This document shows positions 9,450 through 17,452 of a stretch of 64,000 bases of DNA, in pieces (positions within the stretch are counted from its first letter, which is position 1; every line of letters starts with the position of its first letter). A model generated the notes under the pieces. The model was not told where the DNA came from. It worked only from the letters and a program-made list of their open reading frames with translations, and searched no databases. The stretch lies in NCBI RefSeq assembly GCF_001999245.1, contig NZ_CP019630.1:3935001-3999000 (forward strand), in the 5' to 3' direction. The position numbers were made by a program, and so were the translations under genes. The stretch comes from Roseibium algicola. Lineage in GTDB: Bacteria; Pseudomonadota; Alphaproteobacteria; Rhizobiales; Stappiaceae.

Positions 9450-9475
9450 CAAATTAGGCGGACTTGGCTAATTTG
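9450..9475. promoter_or_regulatory. Perfect 8-bp inverted repeat, possible operator
   Basis: CAAATTAG (9450-9457) and CTAATTTG (9468-9475) form a perfect dyad with a 10-bp spacer, so half-site centres are 18 bp apart, about two helical turns. It lies about 490 bp upstream of the LuxR-type gene. The dyad is seen directly; any binding protein is speculation. Confidence 0.35.
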
Positions 9476-9640
9476 AGTTCAGGCTCAGGAATTGGGCGTT
9501 TTGCCTTTCCGGATTTGTGATCGAATTTTTCGAAACTTGATACGCGGCGGCCAGAAATGTCGCGCAACGGTTGAAAACGTTAGGGAAATTCGACCTGAAA
9601 TTGGCGGGTAGCTTGCTGTTGCGGCAAACAGAAGAGCCTG

Positions 9641-9672
9641 GGCGCGCAAATCCCGTTGGCTGTTTGCGCGCC
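9641..9672. repeat. Perfect 10-bp inverted repeat (hairpin)
   Basis: GGCGCGCAAA (9641-9650) pairs with TTTGCGCGCC (9663-9672) across a 12-nt loop. On the plus strand TTTT follows after a few bases (9682-9685). It could be an intrinsic terminator or an operator; no gene on the plus strand ends here. Confidence 0.5.
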
Positions 9673-9713
9673 GAGAGCTGGTTTTCTGATAGCAAGTGGC
9701 CTGTAGAGGATCC

Positions 9714-9741
9714 GAAGCCCTCGAGGTCTTGTGAGGGCTTC
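9714..9741 (-). terminator. Hairpin downstream of the aminotransferase gene
   Basis: GAAGCCCTC (9714-9722) and GAGGGCTTC (9733-9741) pair perfectly with a 10-nt loop, about 60 nt past the aminotransferase stop on the minus strand. No T-run follows, so termination strength is uncertain. Confidence 0.5.
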
Positions 9742-9801
9742 AGAGCAAGTTGACGGGGTCGGCCGTTGAGGCTTGCGCGTTACGGAGATGCTTCCGGGGG
9801 A

Positions 9802-11157
9802 TTAGCCGGAAACGGCTTTCAGTCCGGTCTCGACTGCCGACAGGATTTTCGTGACGTTGTCCGACGTCACGATCAGCGGCGGCGAGAAGATGGCATTGTT
9901 TCCGGAGACCCGGATCATGACGCCGTCCTCATAGGCGGCCTGCTGCAGCTTCAGCGGGACATCCTTTGCCGAAGGTTTCTTGCTGGCGCGGTCGGAGACC
10001 AGTTCGATGGCGCACATCAGTCCTTCACCGCGCACGTCGCCGATCACCTCGAAACGTTCCTGGAGCCCTTTCAGGCCACCAAGAAGTTCCTTGCCGCGTG
10101 CGGCGGCATTTTCATGGACCTTCAAACGTCGGATCTCGGCCAGGGCAGCCAGAGCGGCTGCGGCGCCGACAGGGTGACCGGAATAGGTGTAGCCGGTATC
10201 GATGGACGCGATGCCGCTGGTGTCCTTTTCAAAGACTTCGGCCACATGCCCGGCGATCATCACCGCGCCGAACGGGAAATAGCCGTTTGTGATGGCTTTT
10301 GCCGTGCACATGAAGTCCGGCTGTACGCTCCAGTGGCGCGCACCGCTCTCGCTGCCGGTGCGACCGAAGGCGGTGATGACTTCGTCGGAGATCAGCAGGA
10401 TGCCGTTGCGGTCACAGATCTCGCGCACCATCGGCATGAAGCTCGGATGGGGAGGCATGACACCACCGGCGCCGAGGACGGGCTCCATGATGAAGGCGGC
10501 AATGGTGCCGGCTCCCTGGAAGGCGATCTCGTCTTCGAGGGCGGCTGCGCAGAGCTGGGCAAGTTTCGCCGGATCGCTCTCGTTGAACGGATTGCGGTAG
10601 GTGTAGGGAGCCGGAATGTGGAAGCAGCCCGGCAGCAGGGGCTCGTAAGCGTTGCGGAACTTGCCGTTGCCGTTGACGCTGGCGCCGCCGAAATGGGTGC
10701 CATGATAGCCTTTCTTCAGGCTGAGAAACTTGGTGCGGCCGGCTTCGCCGCGAATGCGGTGATACTGGCGGGCGAGCTTGAGGGCGACTTCGACCGAATC
10801 CGAGCCGCCGGAGGTGAAGAAGGCGCGCGTCAGCCCGTCCGGGGCGAAGAAATCGGCCAGTTCGTAGGAAAGCTCGATGACCTTGTCGTTCGATGTGCCG
10901 CGAAAGATCGAGTAGTAGGGCAGGGCGTTCAGCTGGTCGGAGATTGCCTGTTTCACCGGCTCGCAGGAGTAGCCGAGGTTGACGTTCCACAGCCCGCCGA
11001 CGGCATCAAGAACTTCGTGCCCGTCGACGTCGGTGATGAAAACATCGCGGCCACCTGTCAGGATCGTCGGCAGATTGGTCTGGCTGTCGGCCGGATGAGC
11101 CATCGGATGCCAGACATGGCGGGCGTTGTTTTCCTTCAGGAAGTTGGAATCCTTCAT
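9802..11157 (-). CDS. Class III (omega-) aminotransferase, PLP-dependent
   Basis: 451 residues, full length for the family. Visible features: phosphate-binding FFTSGGSDSVE (114-124), the YHG motif at 151-153, the cofactor-ring Asp258 in LLISDEVITAFGRTG and the Schiff-base Lys287 in CTAKAITNGYFPFGAV. Class III enzymes move an amino group from an amine or omega-amino acid to pyruvate or 2-oxoglutarate, leaving an aldehyde or keto acid. An aldehyde dehydrogenase encoded by the divergent arm (15957-17444) suggests the product is an aldehyde that is then oxidised. It overlaps the HAD hydrolase gene by 4 bp. Substrate cannot be read from sequence; beta-alanine, taurine, GABA or a polyamine derivative are all possible. 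Confidence 0.85.
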   Translation of the reverse strand: MKDSNFLKENNARHVWHPMAHPADSQTNLPTILTGGRDVFITDVDGHEVLDAVGGLWNVNLGYSCEPVKQAISDQLNALPYYSIFRGTSNDKVIELSYELADFFAPDGLTRAFFTSGGSDSVEVALKLARQYHRIRGEAGRTKFLSLKKGYHGTHFGGASVNGNGKFRNAYEPLLPGCFHIPAPYTYRNPFNESDPAKLAQLCAAALEDEIAFQGAGTIAAFIMEPVLGAGGVMPPHPSFMPMVREICDRNGILLISDEVITAFGRTGSESGARHWSVQPDFMCTAKAITNGYFPFGAVMIAGHVAEVFEKDTSGIASIDTGYTYSGHPVGAAAALAALAEIRRLKVHENAAARGKELLGGLKGLQERFEVIGDVRGEGLMCAIELVSDRASKKPSAKDVPLKLQQAAYEDGVMIRVSGNNAIFSPPLIVTSDNVTKILSAVETGLKAVSG

Positions 11158-11834
11158 GTCATGTCTCCTTGGAATAAACTTGGCAGGCCGAGCAACGAAA
11201 GTGCCTGGTCATAGGAAGATCGGGGGGAAAGAACGTCGAAGTGAACCGTCTGCAGACCGGCCGTCTCCGCGCCGCGAATGTTGCGCAGCTGATCGTCGAC
11301 AAAGACGCAGGCGGATGCGGGCAGGCCGAGTTCGTCCAGGCACAGCTGATATGCACGCGGATCCGGCTTCAGGATCCTGGTGTAGGTGGCATCGACGATA
11401 ACGTCGAAATCATCCAGAAAAGCGAGCTTTTTCCTGAAGTCCGCACCGTAGAAAAGGTCCAGCTCATTGGACAGGATCGCAAGCTTGCAGCCTGCCTGCC
11501 GGGCAATTTCGATTGCGGCCAGGGCTTCCGGGCGCATGACGGCATCGGGATCAGCGCCGCGCGCAGCCTTCACGAAGTCCGCCATTTTCGTCCAGCTGTT
11601 GCCTGTCAGCTCGGCAACTTCCTGCGTGCGCCGCTGCCAGTAGTCGCGTTCGGAAATCTCGTCCCGCTGCATTGCCTGCCAAAGACTGTCGGTTGCCGGA
11701 TCAAACGGGCCACGCCAGGTCAGGCTGCCGGGGGCGAGCCCGAGGGCCTGTTCGGTCAGATCGTGGGTCTCGAACATCGTGCGAGTGACAACCCCGCCGA
11801 AATCGAGCACCAGAGCCTTCGTGTCATGCGGCAT
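11154..11834 (-). CDS. HAD-superfamily hydrolase (subfamily IA-like)
   Basis: 226 residues with the four HAD motifs: nucleophile Asp11 in LVLDFGGVV, Ser122 in AILSNELD, Lys156 in LKPDPRAY and Asp180-Asp181 in CVFVDDQLRN. The second acid of the DxD pair is Gly13 (DFG), as in haloacid-dehalogenase-like and YihX-like members, so either phosphatase or dehalogenase chemistry is open. The gene overlaps iclR by 11 bp and the aminotransferase by 4 bp, so it belongs to the same minus-strand unit. A role in cleaning up a phosphorylated or halogenated intermediate of the linked pathway would be a guess. Confidence 0.8.
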   Translation of the reverse strand: MPHDTKALVLDFGGVVTRTMFETHDLTEQALGLAPGSLTWRGPFDPATDSLWQAMQRDEISERDYWQRRTQEVAELTGNSWTKMADFVKAARGADPDAVMRPEALAAIEIARQAGCKLAILSNELDLFYGADFRKKLAFLDDFDVIVDATYTRILKPDPRAYQLCLDELGLPASACVFVDDQLRNIRGAETAGLQTVHFDVLSPRSSYDQALSLLGLPSLFQGDMT

Positions 11835-12609
11835 CGCGCCAGATCCTTCTCAAATCGACCGGGACAACGCCGCCGAGTTTTTCAGTGACTTCCGTCGCCG
11901 CGATCGGCAGGGAAATTCGGATTTTTGCTTTCAACTCATCGGTCATGCGAACGGTGGGGGCGGCAACGGCTATGGTGCCGACTGCCTCTGGCAAGTCGCC
12001 GAAGATCGGCGAGGCAAAGGAAGAGACGTGCTCTTCAAAACCCTGGTCGATAAAGGCAATACCGTCGTTTCGAACCTGTTCGACTGTCTGTTTCAAAAGC
12101 TCGGTATCGGTGATCGTGTAGCCGGTGGAGGGTTTGAGCTTCGTCTTCAGAAGCTTCGGCAGCAGATCGATCGGACCGAAGGCCAGCATTGCGAGACCGG
12201 AGGCAGTTGCGTGCAGCGGCAGCAATTCAGCTTCGTCGAAATAGACCCGCGTGCCGTGAATGAGTGCGTCATGATGATAGAGCGGTGACAGATGATTGCC
12301 TTCCCGCAAGGAGACATGAACCAGCTCCCCGAGTTCTCCAGCCAACTGTTCCACCAGTGGAGCGACAAGCCTTCTTGCCGGGAACAGTCGTTCGCGGACT
12401 GCCGCAAGACGCAGGATGGCGGGACCCAGGCGATAGCCTTTGGTGCCCGGGTTCTGCTCCAGAAAACCGTTGGCTGTGAGTTCGGTCAGATGCCGGTGAA
12501 CCGTTGCCTTGTCCTGGCCCGAAAGGTTGCGGAACTCGGTCAGGCCGATTTCCGAACGGCTGGCGGAAAAGTGGTTCAGCAGGCTCAGCGCTTTTGTGAT
12601 CGTGCCCAT
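11824..12609 (-). CDS. IclR-family transcriptional regulator
   Basis: 261 residues: an N-terminal winged helix (about 1-65, with SEIGLTEFRNLSGQDKATVH recognisable as the HTH) and a C-terminal IclR effector domain (about 80-255) containing HVSLREGNHLSPLYHH and LTDTELLKQT-like helices. IclR proteins bind small carbon compounds and repress or activate adjacent catabolic operons. It heads the minus-strand unit (iclR, HAD, aminotransferase) and faces tctC across 269 bp that hold IclR-like dyads. It is the natural candidate regulator for both arms. Confidence 0.88.
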   Translation of the reverse strand: MGTITKALSLLNHFSASRSEIGLTEFRNLSGQDKATVHRHLTELTANGFLEQNPGTKGYRLGPAILRLAAVRERLFPARRLVAPLVEQLAGELGELVHVSLREGNHLSPLYHHDALIHGTRVYFDEAELLPLHATASGLAMLAFGPIDLLPKLLKTKLKPSTGYTITDTELLKQTVEQVRNDGIAFIDQGFEEHVSSFASPIFGDLPEAVGTIAVAAPTVRMTDELKAKIRISLPIAATEVTEKLGGVVPVDLRRIWRDAA

Positions 12610-12680
12610 GCTTCAGCAGTTCCTTTCCCGCAGGTGCCGGATTGAAGCTCCGGCATTCGACGGGACGATGTTGACATGTA

Positions 12681-12718
12681 GTTTCATTTGAAACAATATA
12701 TTTTTAAACCGATGGTTT
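12681..12718. promoter_or_regulatory. Two adjacent dyads in the iclR-tctC divergent promoter region
   Basis: GTTTCATTTGAAAC (12681-12694) is a perfect dyad with 6-bp arms and a 2-bp centre; AAACCGATGGTTT (12706-12718) is a second with 5-bp arms and a 3-bp centre. Their centres are about 25 bp apart. Short TTTCA/TGAAA dyads are characteristic of IclR-family operators such as that of KdgR. The sites are 72-109 bp upstream of iclR. A TTGACA at 12773-12778 is a weak -35 candidate for tctC with no convincing -10. Confidence 0.5.
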
Positions 12719-12878
12719 GTTATTTGAACCGTTTTGCGAGGTAAACAAAAGCGTCAGCGCTTCGATTGAAGGTTGACATCTTGTTATTTAAGATCACAAT
12801 AATTAACAAAGCAAATAAAAAATGACCAAGACCGGCGCAAAGTCCGGCTGTCACCTGACCAGAAAAGGGACTGTTGAA

Positions 12879-13814
12879 ATGAAGAAGCAAGTGATCGCCC
12901 TGACGGCCGCGACATTGATGTCGGCAACGGCCGCTCTGGCTGAATATCCGGAAAAGCCTGTATCGTTCATCGTTCCGTGGCCTCCGGGGGACCTGGAAGA
13001 CGTGCTGACCCGTCTGATCGCGGACAAGTTCCAGGAAATGTACGGCGTGCCGGCAGCGGTCGTGAACAAGCCGGGTGGCGGCGGTGGTCCGTTCCCTGGT
13101 GCAGTGGAAGTCGCAACGGCGCCTGCCGACGGTTATACGGTCGGCTCTTTCGTGACCGACGTGCCGATTGGTGGTCCGCAGATCGGAATTCCCGAACTTT
13201 CGCCGAACCCGTTCGAGCCGATCGGCATTTTCATGACCTATCCGTTCGTGATTGCCGCTGGCGCAGACGCGCCCTACGCCACGTGGGCGGAGTTGGCTGA
13301 TTACGCCAAGGAAAACGAGATCGCTCTCGGCCATTTCGGTTCGTTCCTGCCGCCCACCCAGATCACCTTCGCTGCCGCCAAGACCTCCGGCTTCGATTTT
13401 GCCAGCGAAGCGGCTTTTGACGAGCTGAACTGCAACACGCTGGCCTCCGGCGATGTCGACGTCATCAACACGACACTGCAGCAGATCCAGCCGTGCCTCG
13501 GCGAGGTCAAGATCCTGGCCAGCATCGGCAAGGAACGGACGTCCCTGACGCCGAACGTGCAGACCATGCAGGAAATCAACCCGGATCTGTCGGTTGCGCT
13601 GTGGAACGGGCTGTTCGTTCACAAGGACGTTCCCGAAGATGCGCGGATCAAGATTTCCGAAGCTGCGCAAGCTGCGCTCAAGTCGCCGCAGGCGCTCGAG
13701 CTGATCGGCCAGACCGGCGTCCTGATCTACTGGCAGGACCCGGTTCAGTCCGAACAGCAGATCGAGGCTGATGCGGCGGCGCTTCAGAAAATCTCCGAGC
13801 TGATCGAACAGTAA
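12879..13814 (+). CDS. tctC: Tripartite tricarboxylate transporter substrate-binding protein (TctC family)
   Basis: 311 residues from the ATG at 12879, chosen because GGGA lies upstream and it opens a signal peptide (MKKQVIALTAATLMSATAALA); the frame extended to 12822 adds non-signal sequence. The mature start YPEKPVSFIVPWPPGDLEDV matches the TctC/Bug family, whose periplasmic proteins bind carboxylates and deliver them to TctBA. The stop is followed by a strong GC hairpin before tctB, consistent with extra expression of the binding protein. Ligand unknown; the adjacent aminotransferase and aldehyde dehydrogenase suggest an amino- or aldehyde-linked carboxylate. Confidence 0.9.
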   Translation: MKKQVIALTAATLMSATAALAEYPEKPVSFIVPWPPGDLEDVLTRLIADKFQEMYGVPAAVVNKPGGGGGPFPGAVEVATAPADGYTVGSFVTDVPIGGPQIGIPELSPNPFEPIGIFMTYPFVIAAGADAPYATWAELADYAKENEIALGHFGSFLPPTQITFAAAKTSGFDFASEAAFDELNCNTLASGDVDVINTTLQQIQPCLGEVKILASIGKERTSLTPNVQTMQEINPDLSVALWNGLFVHKDVPEDARIKISEAAQAALKSPQALELIGQTGVLIYWQDPVQSEQQIEADAAALQKISELIEQ

Positions 13815-13825
13815 GGCGACTATTT

Positions 13826-13850
13826 CGGCCGGCGCATCTCGCGCCGGCCG
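13826..13850 (+). terminator. Intra-operon hairpin between tctC and tctB (attenuator or mRNA stabiliser)
   Basis: CGGCCGGCGC (13826-13835) pairs perfectly with GCGCCGGCCG (13841-13850) around a 5-nt loop, in the 66-bp gap after tctC. A GC-rich 10-bp stem here would protect the upstream tctC message or partly stop transcription. Confidence 0.65.
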
Positions 13851-13880
13851 GTTGCTTTCGGGTTCCAAGGAGGGTTCGGC

Positions 13881-14420
13881 TTGGCGCGCATCAAGACGCT
13901 GCAGGAACTGTTCAAACGCTATCGCCGGCCCGGCGACATCGTGTTTGCAATCCTGTTCCTGGCATTTTCCCTATTTCTTCTGTCGCAGATCCCGGGTGAG
14001 ACGGTCTGGGCCAAGCGGACCAAGTGGTTCGCACAGCCAAGGTTCTGGCCCACAGTCGCTATCGGCGGCATGGTGCTGTTCGCCAGCCTGCATTTCATTG
14101 GTTCGCTTTGCTCCAAGCGCATTCCGGGCCGATGGCGCGAGGTCGGCTTCTGGATGAAGTCGTTCGAGTTCGTGGCCTATTTCCTGATCTACGTGCTCCT
14201 GGTACCGCAACTCGGCTACCTGCCGGCAACACTCGCCTTCACCTTGTTTCTGTGTGTCCGGATTGGCGAGGCAACGCCTCTCAACCTGGGTGCCGCGGTT
14301 GCCTTCAGCATTTCTGTGGTGGTGATCTTCCGCGCGTTTTTGCAGGTCAAGGTTCCCGCCGGCCATATCTACGAGGCGCTGCCTGACGGCATCCGCGCCT
14401 TTGCCCTGACCTATCTGTGA
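13881..14420 (+). CDS. tctB: Tripartite tricarboxylate transporter small membrane subunit (TctB family)
   Basis: 179 residues, TTG start chosen because AAGGAGGG sits 6 nt upstream. Four hydrophobic segments are visible: FAILFLAFSLFLLSQI, FWPTVAIGGMVLFASLHFIG, FVAYFLIYVLLVPQL, and LAFTLFLCVR with a following helix. TctB proteins are small four-helix membrane partners of TctA. Sequence conservation is low in the family, so assignment relies on size, topology and position between tctC and tctA (7-bp gap). Confidence 0.85.
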   Translation: MARIKTLQELFKRYRRPGDIVFAILFLAFSLFLLSQIPGETVWAKRTKWFAQPRFWPTVAIGGMVLFASLHFIGSLCSKRIPGRWREVGFWMKSFEFVAYFLIYVLLVPQLGYLPATLAFTLFLCVRIGEATPLNLGAAVAFSISVVVIFRAFLQVKVPAGHIYEALPDGIRAFALTYL

Positions 14421-14427
14421 GGCGAGA

Positions 14428-15948
14428 ATGGAACTGATCCTCTCCAGCCTGTCCATGCTTGCCCAATGGGACGTTCTTGCGGCCCTGGTGATCGGCTCCA
14501 TCGGTGGTGTCATCATCGGCGCAATTCCTGGTGTCGGAGCTGCCGTTGCCATCGCGATCCTGCTGCCGGCAACCTTTTCCTTCGAACCTATCGTCGGCTT
14601 GACCCTGCTACTCGGAGTCTATGGCTCATCCATGTATGGCGGTGCCATTCCGGCGGTGCTGATTAACACACCGGGTACGGCGGTCAATGCGCTGACCACC
14701 TATGACGGCTATCCCATGACCAAGAAGGGGCAAGGGCATCGGGCGCTGTCGCTCGCCTATTCGGCTTCTTTCTTCGGCGGCATGTTCTCGATCCTGTGCC
14801 TGATCGTCCTCTCGCCGGTGCTGGCGATGATCGCACCGCATTTCGGCAGCCGCGAGATCTTCCTGGCGGCTTTGATGGGCATCATCCTGGTTGTGGTTGC
14901 GCACCGCGGACAGGTTTTTGCCGCCGGCATGCTGGCCTGTTTCGGCATCTTCCTGAGCACCATCGGCCTGGAGCCTGCCAAATACACCAAGCGCTTCACC
15001 TTCGACCAGAGCTGGCTCACCTCCGGTGTCGATCTCATCGTGGTGGTGCTCGGTCTCTTTGCGATCTCGCAAGCGTTGCTGCTGCTGGTCGACAAGGAAC
15101 ATCAACCCGGATCGGCCAAGGTCGAGGGCAATCTCTTTGCCGGGCTCAAGGAGCTGTTCGCGTTCAAACGGGTGGCGACCGTTTCTTCCGGCTTCGGTGT
15201 TCTCATGGGCATGATCCCCGGCGTGGGCGAATTCACTGCCCAGTTCCTGTCCTACACCTATGCGCAGAAATCCTCGAAGGACCCGGACCTTTTCGGCAAG
15301 GGATCACCGGAAGGGCTGATCGCTTCGGAAGCTGCCAACAATGCGGTTCCCGGTGCTGCGATGATCCCTTTGCTTGCTCTCGGCATTCCGGGAGAAGCAC
15401 TGACGGCAATGATGCTGTCGGTGTTCTATGTTCATAACGTCATCCCGGGGCCTCAGCTGTTCCAGGGGCAACTCGACTTTGTGGTCGCGCTCTATCTGGC
15501 GCTGATCCTCCTGAATATCATCGTCCTGATCTTCCTCCTGTCCTCCACGGGGCTGCTGCTCAAGATCATTCAGATCCCGACGCGTTTCCTGGGTGTGATG
15601 ATCATGACGCTCTCCTTTGTCGGTGTGTTCTCGCTGCGCAACTCGGTGACCGACTGCGCGATTGCCGCCGGCTTCGGCGTCTTCGGCCTGGTGCTGAAGC
15701 GTCTCAACCTGCCCATTGTGCCGATCATCCTCGGCATGGTGCTTGGCGGGATCATGGAAGTGAAACTTCGCAGCGCCATGGCGCGGGTGAATTCCCCGCT
15801 CGATTTCATCGACAGGCCGATCGCCGCAATCCTCTTCACAGCGATCATTCTCATTCTCGTCCTGCACGTACGTACGGTCATTCGCGAGCAAAAGGCGCGG
15901 CGGGATCGGGAAGAGGACACTTCCGAAACCTCAACCCAGCAAGGGTAG
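14428..15948 (+). CDS. tctA: Tripartite tricarboxylate transporter large permease (TctA family)
   Basis: 506 residues, strongly hydrophobic with about 12 membrane segments. The family's glycine-rich signatures are present in both halves: AIPGVGAAVAIAILLPATF and MYGGAIPAVLINTPGTAVNA near the N terminus, and MGMIPGVGEFTAQFLSYTYA plus LALGIPGEALTAMMLSVF in the second repeat. TctA forms the ion-driven channel that takes substrate from TctC. The C-terminal cytosolic tail is charged. It is followed after 8 bp by the aldehyde dehydrogenase gene. Confidence 0.93.
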   Translation: MELILSSLSMLAQWDVLAALVIGSIGGVIIGAIPGVGAAVAIAILLPATFSFEPIVGLTLLLGVYGSSMYGGAIPAVLINTPGTAVNALTTYDGYPMTKKGQGHRALSLAYSASFFGGMFSILCLIVLSPVLAMIAPHFGSREIFLAALMGIILVVVAHRGQVFAAGMLACFGIFLSTIGLEPAKYTKRFTFDQSWLTSGVDLIVVVLGLFAISQALLLLVDKEHQPGSAKVEGNLFAGLKELFAFKRVATVSSGFGVLMGMIPGVGEFTAQFLSYTYAQKSSKDPDLFGKGSPEGLIASEAANNAVPGAAMIPLLALGIPGEALTAMMLSVFYVHNVIPGPQLFQGQLDFVVALYLALILLNIIVLIFLLSSTGLLLKIIQIPTRFLGVMIMTLSFVGVFSLRNSVTDCAIAAGFGVFGLVLKRLNLPIVPIILGMVLGGIMEVKLRSAMARVNSPLDFIDRPIAAILFTAIILILVLHVRTVIREQKARRDREEDTSETSTQQG

Positions 15949-15956
15949 GAACCAAG

Positions 15957-17444
15957 ATGCTTGACCAGGCCGCAATCGACGTTTTGCGCAACCAGCCCGT
16001 TGCCGAGCAGGGGCATTTTGTGAACGGGGCCTTTGCCGCGTCACGGGAGGGGGCGACGCTGGAGGTGCTTTCCCCCATCGACGGAAAACCGCTGACAAGG
16101 ATCGCAAGCGGAACGGCCGCCGATGTGACGCTTGCCGTCAAGGGCGCACGCAAGGCGTTCGAGGATGGCCGCTGGTCGAAGGCCGCTCCGGCGCATCGCA
16201 AGAAGGTGCTGCTGAAGCTCGCTGACCTGATCGAGGCGAAAGCGCTTGAGCTTGCTGTTCTCGGCGTGCGCGACAACGGCACCGAGATCAACATGGCCTT
16301 CAAGGCCGAGGCTTTGTCGGCCGCCGGGACCTTCCGGTATTACGCCGAAGCGCTCGACAAGATCTATGGCGAGATCGCGCCGACGGCAGACAATGTGCTG
16401 GGGCTTGTCCACCGGGCACCTGTCGGTGTCGTGGGGGCCATCGTTCCCTGGAACTTCCCGCTGATGATCGGCGCCTGGAAGATTGCTCCCGCGCTCGCCA
16501 TGGGGAACTCCATCGTGCTGAAACCGGCGGAATCAGCCTCGCTCAGCCTGCTCAGGATTGCCGAACTGGCGTCGGAGGCAGGAGTTCCGGACGGTGTCTT
16601 CAACGTCGTGACCGGCCCCGGCGCCGTTGTCGGCGAAGCCCTGGCCCTATCCATGGATGTCGACATCCTGGTCTTCACCGGTTCTGGTGCGACAGGGCGG
16701 AGGCTTCTTGAATATTCCGCCAGATCCAACCTGAAGCGCTGCTATCTGGAACTTGGCGGCAAGTCCCCCAACATTGTCTTCAATGATGCGGCTGATCTGG
16801 CAAAAGCAGCCAAGGTGTCGGCGGCGGGGATCTTCCGCAATTCCGGGCAGGTCTGCGTCGCCGGATCGCGCCTGCTGGTGCAGGAGGACATTCACGACGA
16901 TTTTGTTGCCGCGATCTGCAAGGAAGCGGAAGCGCTCAAGGTGGGCGATCCGCTGGATCTTTCCAGCCAGATCGGCGCGGTGCATTCGCTGCCTCAACTG
17001 GAAGCCGACCTGAGGTTCGTGGAGACAGCAGAAACCGAGGGCGCGGAGCGCTGCACCGGGGGCGAGCGGATCCTGACGGAGACCGGCGGCTACTACATGG
17101 CGCCCACCGTCATGACCGGGGTCAAGCCGAGCGATACGATTGCCCGGAAGGAAGTGTTCGGGCCCGTACTGGCCGTAACCGCATTCAAGGACGAGGACGA
17201 GGCCATCCGGATCGCCAACGGCACCGAATATGGTCTCGCCGCCGGTATCTGGACGTCTGAACTCGGCCGGGCGCACCGGATGATTTCCGGCATCCGCTCC
17301 GGTGTCATCCATGTGAACACCTATGGCGGCTCGGACATGACCGTCCCGCTCGGGGGGATGAAGCAGTCCGGCAACGGCCACGACAAGTCGCTGCACGCGC
17401 TCGACAAGTATGTCGACCTGAAGACAGCCTGGATCCAGCTCTGA
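15957..17444 (+). CDS. NAD(P)-dependent aldehyde dehydrogenase
   Basis: 495 residues, typical ALDH length. Catalytic residues are in place: Asn166 in VPWNFPLM, Lys189 in VLKPAESA, general-base Glu265 in LELGGKSP and nucleophile Cys300 in NSGQVCVAGSR. The nucleotide-binding loop reads FTGSGATGRR. It resembles gamma-glutamylaminobutyraldehyde/betaine-aldehyde type enzymes, but substrate cannot be fixed from sequence. It probably oxidises the aldehyde made by the aminotransferase encoded on the opposite arm. Eight bases separate it from both tctA and the next gene. Confidence 0.88.
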   Translation: MLDQAAIDVLRNQPVAEQGHFVNGAFAASREGATLEVLSPIDGKPLTRIASGTAADVTLAVKGARKAFEDGRWSKAAPAHRKKVLLKLADLIEAKALELAVLGVRDNGTEINMAFKAEALSAAGTFRYYAEALDKIYGEIAPTADNVLGLVHRAPVGVVGAIVPWNFPLMIGAWKIAPALAMGNSIVLKPAESASLSLLRIAELASEAGVPDGVFNVVTGPGAVVGEALALSMDVDILVFTGSGATGRRLLEYSARSNLKRCYLELGGKSPNIVFNDAADLAKAAKVSAAGIFRNSGQVCVAGSRLLVQEDIHDDFVAAICKEAEALKVGDPLDLSSQIGAVHSLPQLEADLRFVETAETEGAERCTGGERILTETGGYYMAPTVMTGVKPSDTIARKEVFGPVLAVTAFKDEDEAIRIANGTEYGLAAGIWTSELGRAHRMISGIRSGVIHVNTYGGSDMTVPLGGMKQSGNGHDKSLHALDKYVDLKTAWIQL

Positions 17445-17452
17445 GGATATCC

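Larger units (their letters stand above)
8961..9801. other. 840-bp gene-free, partly AT-rich region with several inverted repeats
   Basis: No convincing gene. Short frames here (for example 9220-9411 plus and 9468-9695 minus) lack ribosome sites and have unnatural Cys/Trp- or Ser/Asn-heavy composition. The part near 8990-9240 is clearly AT-richer than its surroundings and is the obvious place for the promoter of the LuxR-bcs operon. The right part holds the inverted repeats listed separately. Confidence 0.6.

Noticed and set aside
9766..11214. Long plus-strand open frame opposite the aminotransferase
   Set aside because: Antisense to a gene with intact catalytic motifs; low-complexity Gly/Asp/Ala composition.
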